NCBI GenBank assembly: GCA_022824225.1
Contig: JAJEAH010000046.1
Span: forward strand, 80,910 to 141,399
Origin: Chloroflexota bacterium
GTDB taxonomy: Bacteria; Chloroflexota; UBA11872; VXOZ01
Reading direction: 5' to 3'
DNA length: 60,490 nucleotides
Shown here one piece after another: positions 1 through 7,386 of the stretch. The notes beneath the pieces are model-generated. The model saw only the letters and a program-made list of their open reading frames with translations, was not told where the DNA came from and did not search any database. A program made the position numbers and the translations under genes. Within the stretch, counting starts at the first letter, position 1; each line of letters opens with the position of its first letter.

Positions 1-1
1 C

Positions 2-529
2 CGGCTGGACCCGCAAAAGGGCTATGACACCTTGTTGCGCGGGGCAGCCTTGGTCTCCCGCGCGGCGCCGGAGTTCCGGCTTTGGATCGTCGGCGAAACG
101 CAAGTGGGCGGCAGCGGGTACGCCGCCATGCTCCACCGGCTGTGCGAGGAACTGCGCCTCACCGAGACCGTGCGGTTCCTCGGCGTGCGCCGCGACGTGC
201 CCCATTTGCTTGCCCAGGCAGACGGCTTCGCGCTGGCCTCCCGCTGGGAAGGCTTCGGCCTCGTCTTTCTGGAAGCCATGGCGGCGGCCAAGCCGGTGGT
301 GGCGACGAACGTCAGCGCGATACCGGAGGTGGTAGACGACGGCGTGACGGGGCTGCTGGTCCCGCCCGACGACCCCGCCGCCCTGGCGGAGGCGCTGCTG
401 GCGCTGGTGCGCGATCCCGCCCTGGCGCGCCGCCTGGGCGAAGCCGGACGCGAACGGGCCCGCACGCGCTTTTCCGCGGACGCCATGGTCGCACAGACCG
501 TGGCCGTCTACGCCGCCTGTGCCAAGTGA
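2..529 (+). CDS. Glycosyltransferase family 4, C-terminal part (cut by window edge)
   Basis: The reading frame is open from base 2, so the gene starts outside the window; the 175 visible codons are the nucleotide-sugar-binding half of a GT-B fold GT4 enzyme. Seen: RLDPQKGYDTLL near the left edge (the usual '...KG.d.Ll' loop), the strand LWIVGE, then RFLGVRRDVPHLLAQADGFALAS, and SRWEGFGLVFLEAMAAAKPVV, the family's donor-binding E-x7-E region, followed by GVTGLLVPPDDPAALAEAL. Such enzymes transfer a sugar from a nucleotide donor onto a lipid-linked or growing glycan at the cytoplasmic face of the membrane. It heads a run of co-directional glycan genes, so a role in exopolysaccharide or surface glycan assembly is inferred. 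Donor and acceptor cannot be read from sequence. It ends 397 bases before the next GT4. Confidence 0.88.
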   Translation, partial: RLDPQKGYDTLLRGAALVSRAAPEFRLWIVGETQVGGSGYAAMLHRLCEELRLTETVRFLGVRRDVPHLLAQADGFALASRWEGFGLVFLEAMAAAKPVVATNVSAIPEVVDDGVTGLLVPPDDPAALAEALLALVRDPALARRLGEAGRERARTRFSADAMVAQTVAVYAACAK

Positions 530-926
530 AAAACCATGCGATTGTCCTGACCGCGCGGCACGCAGTAAAAACCTTGGCGCGACACCTGCGCTGCGGGAGA
601 AGTTGCCACGCTCCCGCTGGGAAAGTCCGCACCTTTGGCAGGCTTGCCGAAGACGCAGGTTGCAAACCTGCGCTACCGGAGGAATTGGCGCCCAGAATTT
701 CGGTGTGCGGCCACCAGCATACCGGTGTGCCACCGGCGCGCTTCGGGCGGGGCTCGCGCAATCGTATGGTATGCTGGAGCCGTACGTGCCGGGCCGAATC
801 CGCGCACCCGCATACACAAGGAGCGCGGGCTGGCCTACTTTGCTGAACACATGGCCGAATCCGCGCACCTGCAAACGCACGTTTCTCCGCCAGGCAGCGG
901 CCCTCACCACCCCACACTAGCCCTCT
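530..926. other. Intergenic gap with one copy of the GCAGGTT palindromic repeat
   Basis: No coding pattern stands out in these 397 bases: open frames exist on both strands but lack family-like sequence. A dispersed palindrome (GCAGGTTGCAAACCTGC followed by GCTACCGG) lies at 655-679. A stretch around 619-628 (GGAAAGTCCG) recalls RNase P RNA but lacks the rest of that molecule. Confidence 0.6.
655..679 (+). repeat. Dispersed palindrome A, copy 1
   Basis: GCAGGTTGCAAACCTGC followed by GCTACCGG. The first 17 bases form a palindrome (GCAGGTT / AACCTGC). The same element recurs at 5961-6117 (three copies inside ybeY), 24695-24720 (reverse orientation), 45702-45857 (three tandem copies) and 50270-50296 (reverse orientation). 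It is the commonest repeat family in the window. Confidence 0.85.
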
Positions 927-2105
927 ATGAACCAGCAGCGCGTCCGTGTGCTTCACGTGCTTGAAGCCACAATTGGCGGCACGAAGCGCCACGCTCTCAC
1001 CCTCGTTTCCGGACTCGACCGCGCCACGTTCGACGTCACCGTGGCGTGTCCGCTGGTCCGCTCCGAAGCGCAAGGCGACACGTCATTTGTAGCGGACGTG
1101 CGCCAAGCCGGCATTCCTGTTCTGCCCGTGCCCATGGTGCGGGCCGTCCGGCCCTGGCAGGACGCGAGGGCGGCGGGAGCGCTCTACCGGCTGCTGCGCC
1201 GCCAACCGTTCGACATCATCCACACCCATAGTTCCAAAGCAGGCATACTTGGCAGAGCCGTAGGCCGCGCGGCCACAAATGCCAAGCTCGTCTACTCTCC
1301 CCAGGGCTTCTATTTTCTTGGCAGCAGCGGCATGGGACGGCACGTCTATCTGAATCTCGAACGTCTGGCCGGTCGCCTCACGGACCGGCTCATCGCGCTC
1401 TCCGCTTCCGAACGCGAAGTAGCGGTTGCGAACGGCGTCATAGCCCCACAGCGCGTCGCCCTCATCGAGAACGGCGTAGACGCGTGCGAGGTCCGGCAGC
1501 GCGCCCAAGGCGCGCCGGACCTCGCGGCGCTGGGCATACCCGCCGCTGTGCCATTGGTGGGCACGCTGGCGCGATTCATACCGCAGAAAGCGCCGGAGGA
1601 CACGTTGGCCGTCTTCGCCCGCCTGCACGCCAGCGCGCCGGCGGCCCACTTTCTGTGGATCGGCCACGGCGGACCGTCCGAACGCGAAATACGCGCCCGT
1701 GCCGCGGCGCTCGGCTTGGCGGATCAGGTGCACTTCCTGGGCTATCGCGCCGACGCCCTCGCCTGGGTGCGTTTGCTGGACGTATTCCTGCTCACCTCGC
1801 GTTGGGAAGGGATGCCGTATAGTATCCTGGAAGCGATGGCGCTGGCGAAACCCATCGTGGCCACGGCTGCGGTAGGCACGAGCGACGTTCTGGAGCATAA
1901 TAGAACTGGTATGCTAGCGCCGGTAGGGGACGTGGACTCGTTAGCGGCGCACGCCGCCCGGTTGTTAGATGATAGCGGTCGGGCCCAGGCGCTCGGAGCG
2001 CGCGCCCTGCGCGCTGTCGAAACACGTTTTTCCCAGCAACGCATGTTGGACAAGACGCAGGCGCTCTACTTGAGTGTGCTCGCCGGCTCGCCGGCGGCAG
2101 GCTAG
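927..2105 (+). CDS. Glycosyltransferase family 4
   Basis: A complete 392-residue GT-B enzyme of the GT4 family. The N-terminal acceptor domain opens RVLHVLEATIGGTKRHALTL (the 'GG...H...L' start typical of GT4). The C-terminal donor domain begins near residue 205 (VPLVGTLARFIPQKAPED) and carries VHFLGYRADALAWVRLLDVFLLTSRWEGMPYSILEAMALAKPIV, with the conserved E-x7-E pair, then the usual closing helix. The likely role is cytoplasmic sugar transfer during extracellular polysaccharide or O-antigen-like glycan synthesis. This is supported by the downstream polyprenyl-phosphate sugar-phosphate transferase (34 bases away) and neighbouring GTs. ATG 927 is chosen because it precedes the first family-like strand directly; no strong ribosome site is visible. 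Substrates are unknown. Confidence 0.92.
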   Translation: MNQQRVRVLHVLEATIGGTKRHALTLVSGLDRATFDVTVACPLVRSEAQGDTSFVADVRQAGIPVLPVPMVRAVRPWQDARAAGALYRLLRRQPFDIIHTHSSKAGILGRAVGRAATNAKLVYSPQGFYFLGSSGMGRHVYLNLERLAGRLTDRLIALSASEREVAVANGVIAPQRVALIENGVDACEVRQRAQGAPDLAALGIPAAVPLVGTLARFIPQKAPEDTLAVFARLHASAPAAHFLWIGHGGPSEREIRARAAALGLADQVHFLGYRADALAWVRLLDVFLLTSRWEGMPYSILEAMALAKPIVATAAVGTSDVLEHNRTGMLAPVGDVDSLAAHAARLLDDSGRAQALGARALRAVETRFSQQRMLDKTQALYLSVLAGSPAAG

Positions 2106-2138
2106 AGTACTGCGGCCTGCAGAGGAGACACCCTCGCT

Positions 2139-3572
2139 GTGCTCAAGCGGATGCACCTCCAGTTCACCGCTACGTTGTTTGCCCTCGATCTCCTGTTAAC
2201 CGTCGTTGCCCTGTGGGCGGCGGACTGGCTGCGCCGCACCATGCCGGCCGTGCCGTTTGGCAACCCGGGCTTTGCCGCCAGCCAGGTGTTTCTCGTGCCG
2301 TCGGTGTTCGCGGGCGCGGTGCTCATTTGGGCGTTCTTCCTCTGGTACTTCGACGTTTACGACGAACGGCGCATGCACAGCTTCTTCTTGGAGGTCAAGT
2401 CGCTGCTCGTGGCCGTTACGGTTGCCACGGTCGTATTTGGCAGCTTCCTCTTCTTCTTCAAAGTAGACTTCTTCTCTCGCCTCATCGCAGTTTACTTCTA
2501 TGCCATCAACCTCGCCTTGCTCATCAACCTGCGCTGGGTGGTGCGACTGCTCATGCGCACCGTCCTATCGGAGTGGCAAGCCCGGCGGCCCGTTCTCGTC
2601 ATCGGCACGGGCGAGATCGCCAGAGAAATCATGAGCCTTCTCCGAGAACGGCATTGGATGCTGCTCGAACCCCTGGGCCTGGTGGCCTTGGAGCACGCCA
2701 CCAAGCCCGCCCCAACGGCAGACGGCCCGCCGGTGCTCGGTTCGGTGCGGGAGCTACCGCAACTCGTGGACGACCACGGCGTGGAAGAGGTCATCATCGC
2801 CTTGTCCGCCCGCGAACACGAACAGATGGTGGCGGCCGTGGATGAACTCGCCGCTCTGCCGGTCCGGGTGCGCATCGTGCCCGACTTGCTGGAACTCGTC
2901 ACGGCGCGAGCGCAAGTGGAAGACCTGAACGGCATCCCCCTTATTGGCATCCGCGACCCGGCCATCACCGGCTTCGACCGGCTGGTCAAACGCGTCTTCG
3001 ATCTGGTGCTGGCCGCGATTGCCGTGGTGGTTTTGGCGCCGCTCATGGCGGTGATCGCGCTTGCTACGCGGCTTGATTCGCCTGGCCCCACCATCTTCAA
3101 GCAACGCCGCGTCGGCGAGAACGGCCGCCAATTCATGATGTACAAGTTTCGGACCATGGTTGCCGACGCCGAGCGCCAGATCGAAGAGAAGATCGCGCGC
3201 GGCGCCCGCGTGGAGGAAGTGTATAAGCCGCGCCATGACGCGCGGGTAACGAGGGTGGGCCGCTTGCTGCGCCGCACGAGCCTGGACGAACTTCCCAACC
3301 TCCTCAACGTGCTCAAGGGCGAAATGAGCTTGGTGGGTCCCCGTCCGGAACTGCCGTGGATGGTGGAGCGCTACGAGCCCTGGCAGCGCAAGCGGCTGGC
3401 CGTGGCTCCGGGCATGACCGGCTGGTGGCAAATCAACGGGCGCGGCGACCTGCCTCTGCACCACAACGTGCAATACGACCTATACTACATCCAGAACTAT
3501 TCACCGCTCCTCGATATCATCATATTGTGGAAGACGATTTGGATTGTGTTGCGCGGCAAGGGAGCCTACTAG
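2139..3572 (+). CDS. Undecaprenyl-phosphate sugar phosphotransferase (exopolysaccharide polyprenyl glycosylphosphotransferase)
   Basis: A 477-residue membrane enzyme that would start lipid-linked glycan assembly by moving a hexose-1-phosphate from a nucleotide sugar onto undecaprenyl phosphate at the inner membrane face. It has the full WbaP/WcaJ build: four hydrophobic segments in the first ~135 residues, a Rossmann-like CoA-binding middle (PVLVIGTGEIAREIM, near 150), a fifth hydrophobic stretch (LVLAAIAVVVLAPLMAV, ~290-307), then the catalytic bacterial sugar transferase domain with KQRRVGENGRQFMMYKFRTM, LRRTSLDELPNLLNVLKGEMSLVGPRP and PGMTGWWQINGR. Length matches the family. GTG 2139 is chosen because AGAGGAG lies about 12 bases upstream. 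It sits among GTs as the presumed first step of their pathway. Confidence 0.94.
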   Translation: MLKRMHLQFTATLFALDLLLTVVALWAADWLRRTMPAVPFGNPGFAASQVFLVPSVFAGAVLIWAFFLWYFDVYDERRMHSFFLEVKSLLVAVTVATVVFGSFLFFFKVDFFSRLIAVYFYAINLALLINLRWVVRLLMRTVLSEWQARRPVLVIGTGEIAREIMSLLRERHWMLLEPLGLVALEHATKPAPTADGPPVLGSVRELPQLVDDHGVEEVIIALSAREHEQMVAAVDELAALPVRVRIVPDLLELVTARAQVEDLNGIPLIGIRDPAITGFDRLVKRVFDLVLAAIAVVVLAPLMAVIALATRLDSPGPTIFKQRRVGENGRQFMMYKFRTMVADAERQIEEKIARGARVEEVYKPRHDARVTRVGRLLRRTSLDELPNLLNVLKGEMSLVGPRPELPWMVERYEPWQRKRLAVAPGMTGWWQINGRGDLPLHHNVQYDLYYIQNYSPLLDIIILWKTIWIVLRGKGAY

Positions 3573-3773
3573 GCGCATGAATGTCCCAACCGCTCTCCCA
3601 CGCTGCGCTCACGGCTTCGCTACCACCGGCGGCCGGCCGGCGGGCATCTCAGGAGTCGGCCACCAATGGCACGTCGTCCTGGGCCACGCGCACGTCAATC
3701 TGAGAGACTACAGATCGGCTACACTGTTTTGTTTCAGGTATTTCCACGCTATGGAAGCGTAGTAAAGCATCTT

Positions 3774-4508
3774 ATGTCTACTAACATGCCTGCGCAACGT
3801 CCGCATTCCATCTCCCTCGTTCTGCCTGCCCTGAATGAGGCGGAAAACATTGCCTCCACAGTGGACGACTGCGTGCAGACTCTGCAGCGGGTTGCGCGGG
3901 ACTATGAAATCATCGTGGTGGACAATGACAGCACGGACGATACCGCAGCCATCGTACGGCAGCTTCAGGCCGACAATTCGCACCTGCGCCTGATCCACCA
4001 GCCCATTCGCGGCTACGGCTCCGCCATCTGGACGGGACTCACGGCGGCCAAGATGGAAATCGTGGGCTGGCGGGACTCCGATTCCCAATACCGCACGGCG
4101 GACATCATGCCGATGCTGAAAGCCCTGGACACCCACGACGTGGTGGTCGGTCACCGTGTGCAGCGCAAAGACCCATCGCACCGCCTGCTCTTTGCCCTGT
4201 TGTGGAATCTCCTGAACCGCACGCTTTTCGGCTTCGTGGCCCATGACATGGACTGCGGCTGCAAGATCTTTCGGCGGGAAGTCGTGGACACGCTGGACGT
4301 CAAAGCCACCGGCGCGGTGTTCAACATCGAGTTTCTGGTGCAAGCGAAGCGCGCCGGGTTTCGGGTTGGCGAGGTCTCCATCAGCCATCAGCCCCGTCAC
4401 GCCGGGGAAAACACCGGCGGCAGCCTGCGCGTGATCCTGCGCGCCATGCGGGAGGTGTTGCGGTTGCGGTGGCGCCTCCTGCACGAGCCGCGTCCAACCC
4501 GGAGCTGA
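3774..4508 (+). CDS. Glycosyltransferase family 2 (polyprenyl-phosphate mannose/glucose synthase-like)
   Basis: A 244-residue GT-A fold enzyme. Seen: SLVLPALNEAENI at the start, VVDNDSTDDT (UDP/GDP-sugar binding), the metal-site region GWRDSDSQYRT in place of the usual D-A-D-x-Q-x, then FNIEFLVQAKRAGFRVGEVSI and HQPRHAGENTGGS. These patterns place it near the dolichyl/undecaprenyl-phosphate glycosyltransferase group. No C-terminal membrane pair is present, so it would be cytoplasmic or peripheral. The frame is open from 3666, but those first 36 codons read poorly; ATG 3774 (or 3786) is preferred as it precedes the first beta strand by about 10 residues. The 201 bases between 3573 and 3773 hold no other gene I can support. 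It stops four bases before the next gene. Confidence 0.88.
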   Translation: MSTNMPAQRPHSISLVLPALNEAENIASTVDDCVQTLQRVARDYEIIVVDNDSTDDTAAIVRQLQADNSHLRLIHQPIRGYGSAIWTGLTAAKMEIVGWRDSDSQYRTADIMPMLKALDTHDVVVGHRVQRKDPSHRLLFALLWNLLNRTLFGFVAHDMDCGCKIFRREVVDTLDVKATGAVFNIEFLVQAKRAGFRVGEVSISHQPRHAGENTGGSLRVILRAMREVLRLRWRLLHEPRPTRS

Positions 4509-4511
4509 TCT

Positions 4512-5738
4512 GTGGGCTATCACATTTTGAAGATAGCCCCCACGTCGTTCTTTGCCGATTACGGCTGCCACGTGCGCATTTTGGAGGAAGCGCGCGGCCT
4601 GCACGCCCGCGGCCACCACCTGACCGTCGCCACCTATCACACCGGCGCCACACCGCCCGGCCTATCCGTCATCCGCATCCCGCGCATCCCCTGGCACGCC
4701 GACGTGCGGGTGGGCTCACACTGGCACAAGCTCTATTTCGACGCCCTGCTGGCGGCGCGCGCGCTGGCATGGGCGCGGAAGCACCCGGTGGACATCGTCC
4801 ACGGCCACCTGCACGAAGGCGCCCTGGTCGGCAGCATCGTCAGCAAAGTTACCCGCGCTCCGCTGGTCTTCGACTTTCAGGGCAGCCTGACCCGCGAAAT
4901 GCTCGACCACAACTTCCTGCGGGCGCGCAGTCCGCTGCTGCCGCTCCTCGACCGCGCGGAACGGCAAATCAATCGCCTAGCCGACCACATCATCACGAGT
5001 TCGGCCAACGCCGCGGAATTGCTCGTTGACGACTTCGCCATCCCGCCGGACAAGGTGACAACGGTGGCAGACTGCGTGGATACTTCTCAGTTCAAGCCGG
5101 GCTGGCTGGACCCCGCAGTGGCGGATCGAGCCGCCGCGCTGCGCCGCACGCTGGGCATGCCGCCGGACCGCGACGTGGTGGTCTTCTTGGGTCTGTTGGC
5201 GGAATACCAGGGGATTTCGCACTTGCTGCGCGCCGCGGCGGAGGTAGTCGCGGACCGGCCGCAGACCCACTTCCTCATCATGGGCTACCCCGGCCACCAC
5301 TACTACCAGAGCGTCGCCCAGCGCATGGGCATAGCCAGCCATACGACGTTTCCGGGCCGTATTCCCTACGCCGAAGCGCCCGCCTACTTGGCAATCGGCG
5401 ACGTGGCCGTTTCACCGAAGATCTCGGAGACGGAGGGCAACGGCAAGCTGCTCAATTACATGGCCTGCGGCCTGCCAACGGTAACGTTCGCCACGCCGGT
5501 GGCGGCGGAAATATTGGGCGAGCACGGCGCCTACGCCGCGCTGGGTGACGCCGGGTCGCTGGCGGACACGCTGCGCGGGCTGCTGGATGATCCTGCCGGA
5601 CGCCGCGAACTGGGACACGTGCTGAGAGAGCGGGCAGAGCGCGAACGGTCGTGGTCCGCCGCCACGGACACGCTGCTGGCGGTCTACGACCGGGCCTGGC
5701 GCCGCCGCGCGGGCGCGCAACCGGACGCGCCATGCTGA
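4512..5738 (+). CDS. Glycosyltransferase family 4
   Basis: A 408-residue GT-B enzyme. The N-terminal domain begins YHILKIAPTSFFADYGCHVRILEEA (acceptor domain with the small-residue loop replaced by ADYGCHV) and contains DIVHGHLHEGALVG and PLVFDFQGSLTREML. The donor domain starts near residue 225 (VVVFLGLLAEYQGISHLLRAA) with ISETEGNGKLLNYMACGLPTVTF, where a GT4 would usually show E..G...LEA.A.G.P. GTG 4512 follows the upstream GT2 stop by three bases, so translation is probably coupled, and its 3' end overlaps ybeY by seven bases. A role in surface glycan synthesis is inferred from this operon position. Donor and acceptor are unknown. Confidence 0.9.
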   Translation: MGYHILKIAPTSFFADYGCHVRILEEARGLHARGHHLTVATYHTGATPPGLSVIRIPRIPWHADVRVGSHWHKLYFDALLAARALAWARKHPVDIVHGHLHEGALVGSIVSKVTRAPLVFDFQGSLTREMLDHNFLRARSPLLPLLDRAERQINRLADHIITSSANAAELLVDDFAIPPDKVTTVADCVDTSQFKPGWLDPAVADRAAALRRTLGMPPDRDVVVFLGLLAEYQGISHLLRAAAEVVADRPQTHFLIMGYPGHHYYQSVAQRMGIASHTTFPGRIPYAEAPAYLAIGDVAVSPKISETEGNGKLLNYMACGLPTVTFATPVAAEILGEHGAYAALGDAGSLADTLRGLLDDPAGRRELGHVLRERAERERSWSAATDTLLAVYDRAWRRRAGAQPDAPC

Positions 5739-6385
5739 CGGTGGTGTGGGAAGGCGTGCCGGAAGTCCCGGCCCAACGCGCCCTGCTCGAACGCCTTTTC
5801 GCAGCGGCGTGCGCCGTCATCGGTGTCCCGCCTTCGGCTGAGGCCACGGTCTTGCTCACCCATGACGATCGCCTGCGCGCGTTGAACCTCGCCTACCGGG
5901 GCCTGGATGCGCCTACGGACGTGCTTTCGTTTGGGGAGCCCGGCGCAGGATGGGAAGACACAGGTTGCAAACCTGCGCTACCGGGGGGCAATGAAGGTCC
6001 TAAGCAGGGCGACCGGTCGAGGGTAGCAGGCCACAATCCTGCGCCATCGGACGACGATGGGCCCACTGTGAAGGACTGCCGCTCTGAGATCGCAGGCTGC
6101 AGACCTGCGCTACCGGAGGGCGGGGGCGAGTATTTAGGAGACGTTGCGATTTCGCTGCCGCGCGCCCAGGCTCAGGCCGCAGCCTACGGCCATAGCGCGG
6201 AACGCGAGTTAGGCTATCTGTTCGTTCACGGCTTTTTGCACTTGCTGGGGCACACTCACGCCGCAGAAACCACGTTTGCCGACATGCGCGCGCGGGAAGA
6301 GCAGATTCTCACCGCCGCCGGCTTGCCGCGCTCTGCCGCCGCCCCAACCTCTGAGGCGGCCGGTCCGGCGTCACTTCGCGGGTGA
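5732..6385 (+). CDS. ybeY: YbeY endoribonuclease with an in-frame 62-residue repeat insertion
   Basis: YbeY is a zinc-dependent single-strand endoribonuclease needed for 16S rRNA 3'-end maturation and 70S quality control. Seen: LNLAYRGLDAPTDVLSF (residues ~51-67), LGDVAISLPRA (135-144), and the zinc triad in HGFLHLLGHTH (His166, His170, His176; the usual Y-D before the last His is H-T). Residues ~71-132 are foreign to the family. They translate three copies of dispersed palindrome A at an exact 66-base spacing, giving GCKPALP, GHNPAPS and GCRPALP 22 residues apart. Removing them leaves about 155 residues, the normal YbeY size. ATG 5732 overlaps the upstream GT stop. The frame is intact, so a full-length protein with an exposed loop is possible; activity is untested. 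Confidence 0.9.
   Translation: MLTVVWEGVPEVPAQRALLERLFAAACAVIGVPPSAEATVLLTHDDRLRALNLAYRGLDAPTDVLSFGEPGAGWEDTGCKPALPGGNEGPKQGDRSRVAGHNPAPSDDDGPTVKDCRSEIAGCRPALPEGGGEYLGDVAISLPRAQAQAAAYGHSAERELGYLFVHGFLHLLGHTHAAETTFADMRAREEQILTAAGLPRSAAAPTSEAAGPASLRG
5961..6117 (+). repeat. Three codon-phased copies of palindrome A inside ybeY
   Basis: CAGG cores start at 5961, 6027 and 6093, a constant spacing of 66 bases (22 codons). Copy 1 (CAGGTTGCAAACCTGCGC) and copy 3 (CAGGCTGCAGACCTGCGC) are near consensus; copy 2 (CAGGCCACAATCCTGCGC) is degenerate. The spacing in the intergenic array at 45702-45857 is 64-65 bases, so only the genic array keeps frame. Confidence 0.9.
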
Positions 6386-6461
6386 ATGCAACGTAAACTA
6401 ACCCACGATGTCCGCGTCGCCTCTCACTTTCCGCATCGCCTAAGTAGTATTGACATTTCGC

Positions 6462-6544
6462 CGTCATTCCCGCGCACGCGGGAATCCAGTGATTGCGAGC
6501 ACGACATGGCGGGGCAGACTGATTCTCTCCCGCGCACGCGGGAA
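6462..6544 (+). repeat. 83-base direct repeat, copy 1 (palindrome-ended)
   Basis: Begins CGTCATTCCCGCGCACGCGG, contains GATTGCGAGCACGACATGGC, and ends with another CCCGCGCACGCGGGAA. It is identical to 6687-6769 except for two G/A differences by eye. Each end is a CCCGCG-CA-CGCGGG palindrome of the widespread CATTCCCGCG...GGGAATCC type. Confidence 0.9.
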
Positions 6545-6597
6545 CCTATCCAGGTTTCCCCCTCTCGGCTTGGTGGGACGCCCTGCCAGACAAGATG

Positions 6598-6624
6598 GAT
6601 TCCCGTTTTCACGGGAATGACGGA
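6598..6624. repeat. CATTCCCG-type palindrome
   Basis: GATTCCCGTTTTCACGGGAATGACGG: arms ATTCCCGT/ACGGGAAT around TTTC. Related to the palindromes ending the 83-base repeats and to 24447-24465. Confidence 0.7.
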
Positions 6625-6686
6625 ACCTGTCTCGCTTTCCTCTGGATTACGCTGCGGCTTGTCCCTCGCTGGGCTTGGTGAGGGCC

Positions 6687-6769
6687 CGTCATTCCCACGC
6701 ACGCGGGAATCCAGTGATTGCGAGCACGACATGGCGGGGCAGACTGATTCTCTCCCACGCACGCGGGAA
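6687..6769 (+). repeat. 83-base direct repeat, copy 2
   Basis: Second copy of the 6462-6544 segment, 225 bases downstream in the same orientation. It differs at CCCACGCACGCGGG in place of CCCGCGCACGCGGG at both ends. Confidence 0.9.
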
Positions 6770-7051
6770 TCCATCATCACTCCGCGCCGGATGGTCCTGC
6801 TACGAGGGGTTGCGCGCGACCTTACGCTCAATGTTGTCTTTGCCGAACGCTCTTTCTATAGCCCTGAGGAATTGAAGAACAGCAAACCCCCGTGCAAACG
6901 CCTGAGACTCGGCGTCATTGACGAAGGCGGCGTCTGTGACGAAGGCGGCGAGCCGGTTCGGCGTTTTGGCACGAAGAGGCATCGAGTATCCGCAAAGTCT
7001 AGCCAAGTGAGGTCGTCGCGCCGCTGCCGCCGGTCTTGCGTGAATGGGGTC

Positions 7052-7324
7052 CTACTCGGCCGTTTGCGCCCGGCGAATCCGGTATTCGGCTTCCATACGC
7101 AGCCAGGCGGCAGCGTCCAGACCGAGCACATGCTCGAACTTGCGCGCAGCCTCGGGCGTGAGCGCCGCTTCCCCGGCCAGGATGCCGGCAACAATCTCCG
7201 CGGTAAGCCCAGCTTGACGGGCAAGGGCCGCTGCCGTCATGCTCTGGGTCTCAAGGTATTCCGCCAGGACCCACCCCGGGGCAACCGCATAGTCCGGCGT
7301 AAACTGATTGCGTGACCTATCCAT
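7052..7324 (-). CDS. HigA-like XRE-family antitoxin/regulator without a visible toxin
   Basis: A 90-residue DNA-binding protein. Residues ~9-24 (TPDYAVAPGWVLAEYL) match the HigA/YddM start 'pdy.v.PGe.L.e.L'. A helix-turn-helix follows (MTAAALARQAGLTAEIVAGILAGEAALTPEAARKFEHVLG) and then DAAAWLRMEAEYR, the HigA-type closing helix. The family either pairs with a HigB RNase or is the N-terminal part of a longer HTH-ImmA protein. Here it stops right after the HTH unit, and neither a HigB-like frame nor a peptidase domain is evident on either side, only repeats downstream. It may be an orphan antitoxin or a shortened remnant. ATG 7324 is 63 bases from the nitrilase gene's stop. Confidence 0.78.
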   Translation of the reverse strand: MDRSRNQFTPDYAVAPGWVLAEYLETQSMTAAALARQAGLTAEIVAGILAGEAALTPEAARKFEHVLGLDAAAWLRMEAEYRIRRAQTAE

Positions 7325-7386
7325 CTATCCACTTCCCACGGCGGAATCCGCCCAGCGGACCAGCGCCGCTTCTAGAGCAACAGTAC

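Larger units (their letters stand above)
6386..7051. other. Repeat-filled intergenic region between ybeY and the HigA-like gene
   Basis: Holds an 83-base segment present twice plus further CATTCCCG-type palindromes. A minus-strand frame at 6800-7006 (68 codons, contains AAFVTDAAFVNDAESQAFARGF) follows the HigA-like gene by 45 bases in the same direction. It could be a small unknown protein or a decayed partner, but nothing in it is recognisable. Confidence 0.5.

Noticed and set aside
615-640. RNase P RNA-like GGAAAGTCCG
   Set aside because: The surrounding conserved helices and the 3' partner sequence are absent.
6386-7315. A 309-codon plus-strand frame after ybeY
   Set aside because: It reads through the two 83-base repeats and antisense to the HigA-like gene; the duplicated peptide simply mirrors the DNA repeat.
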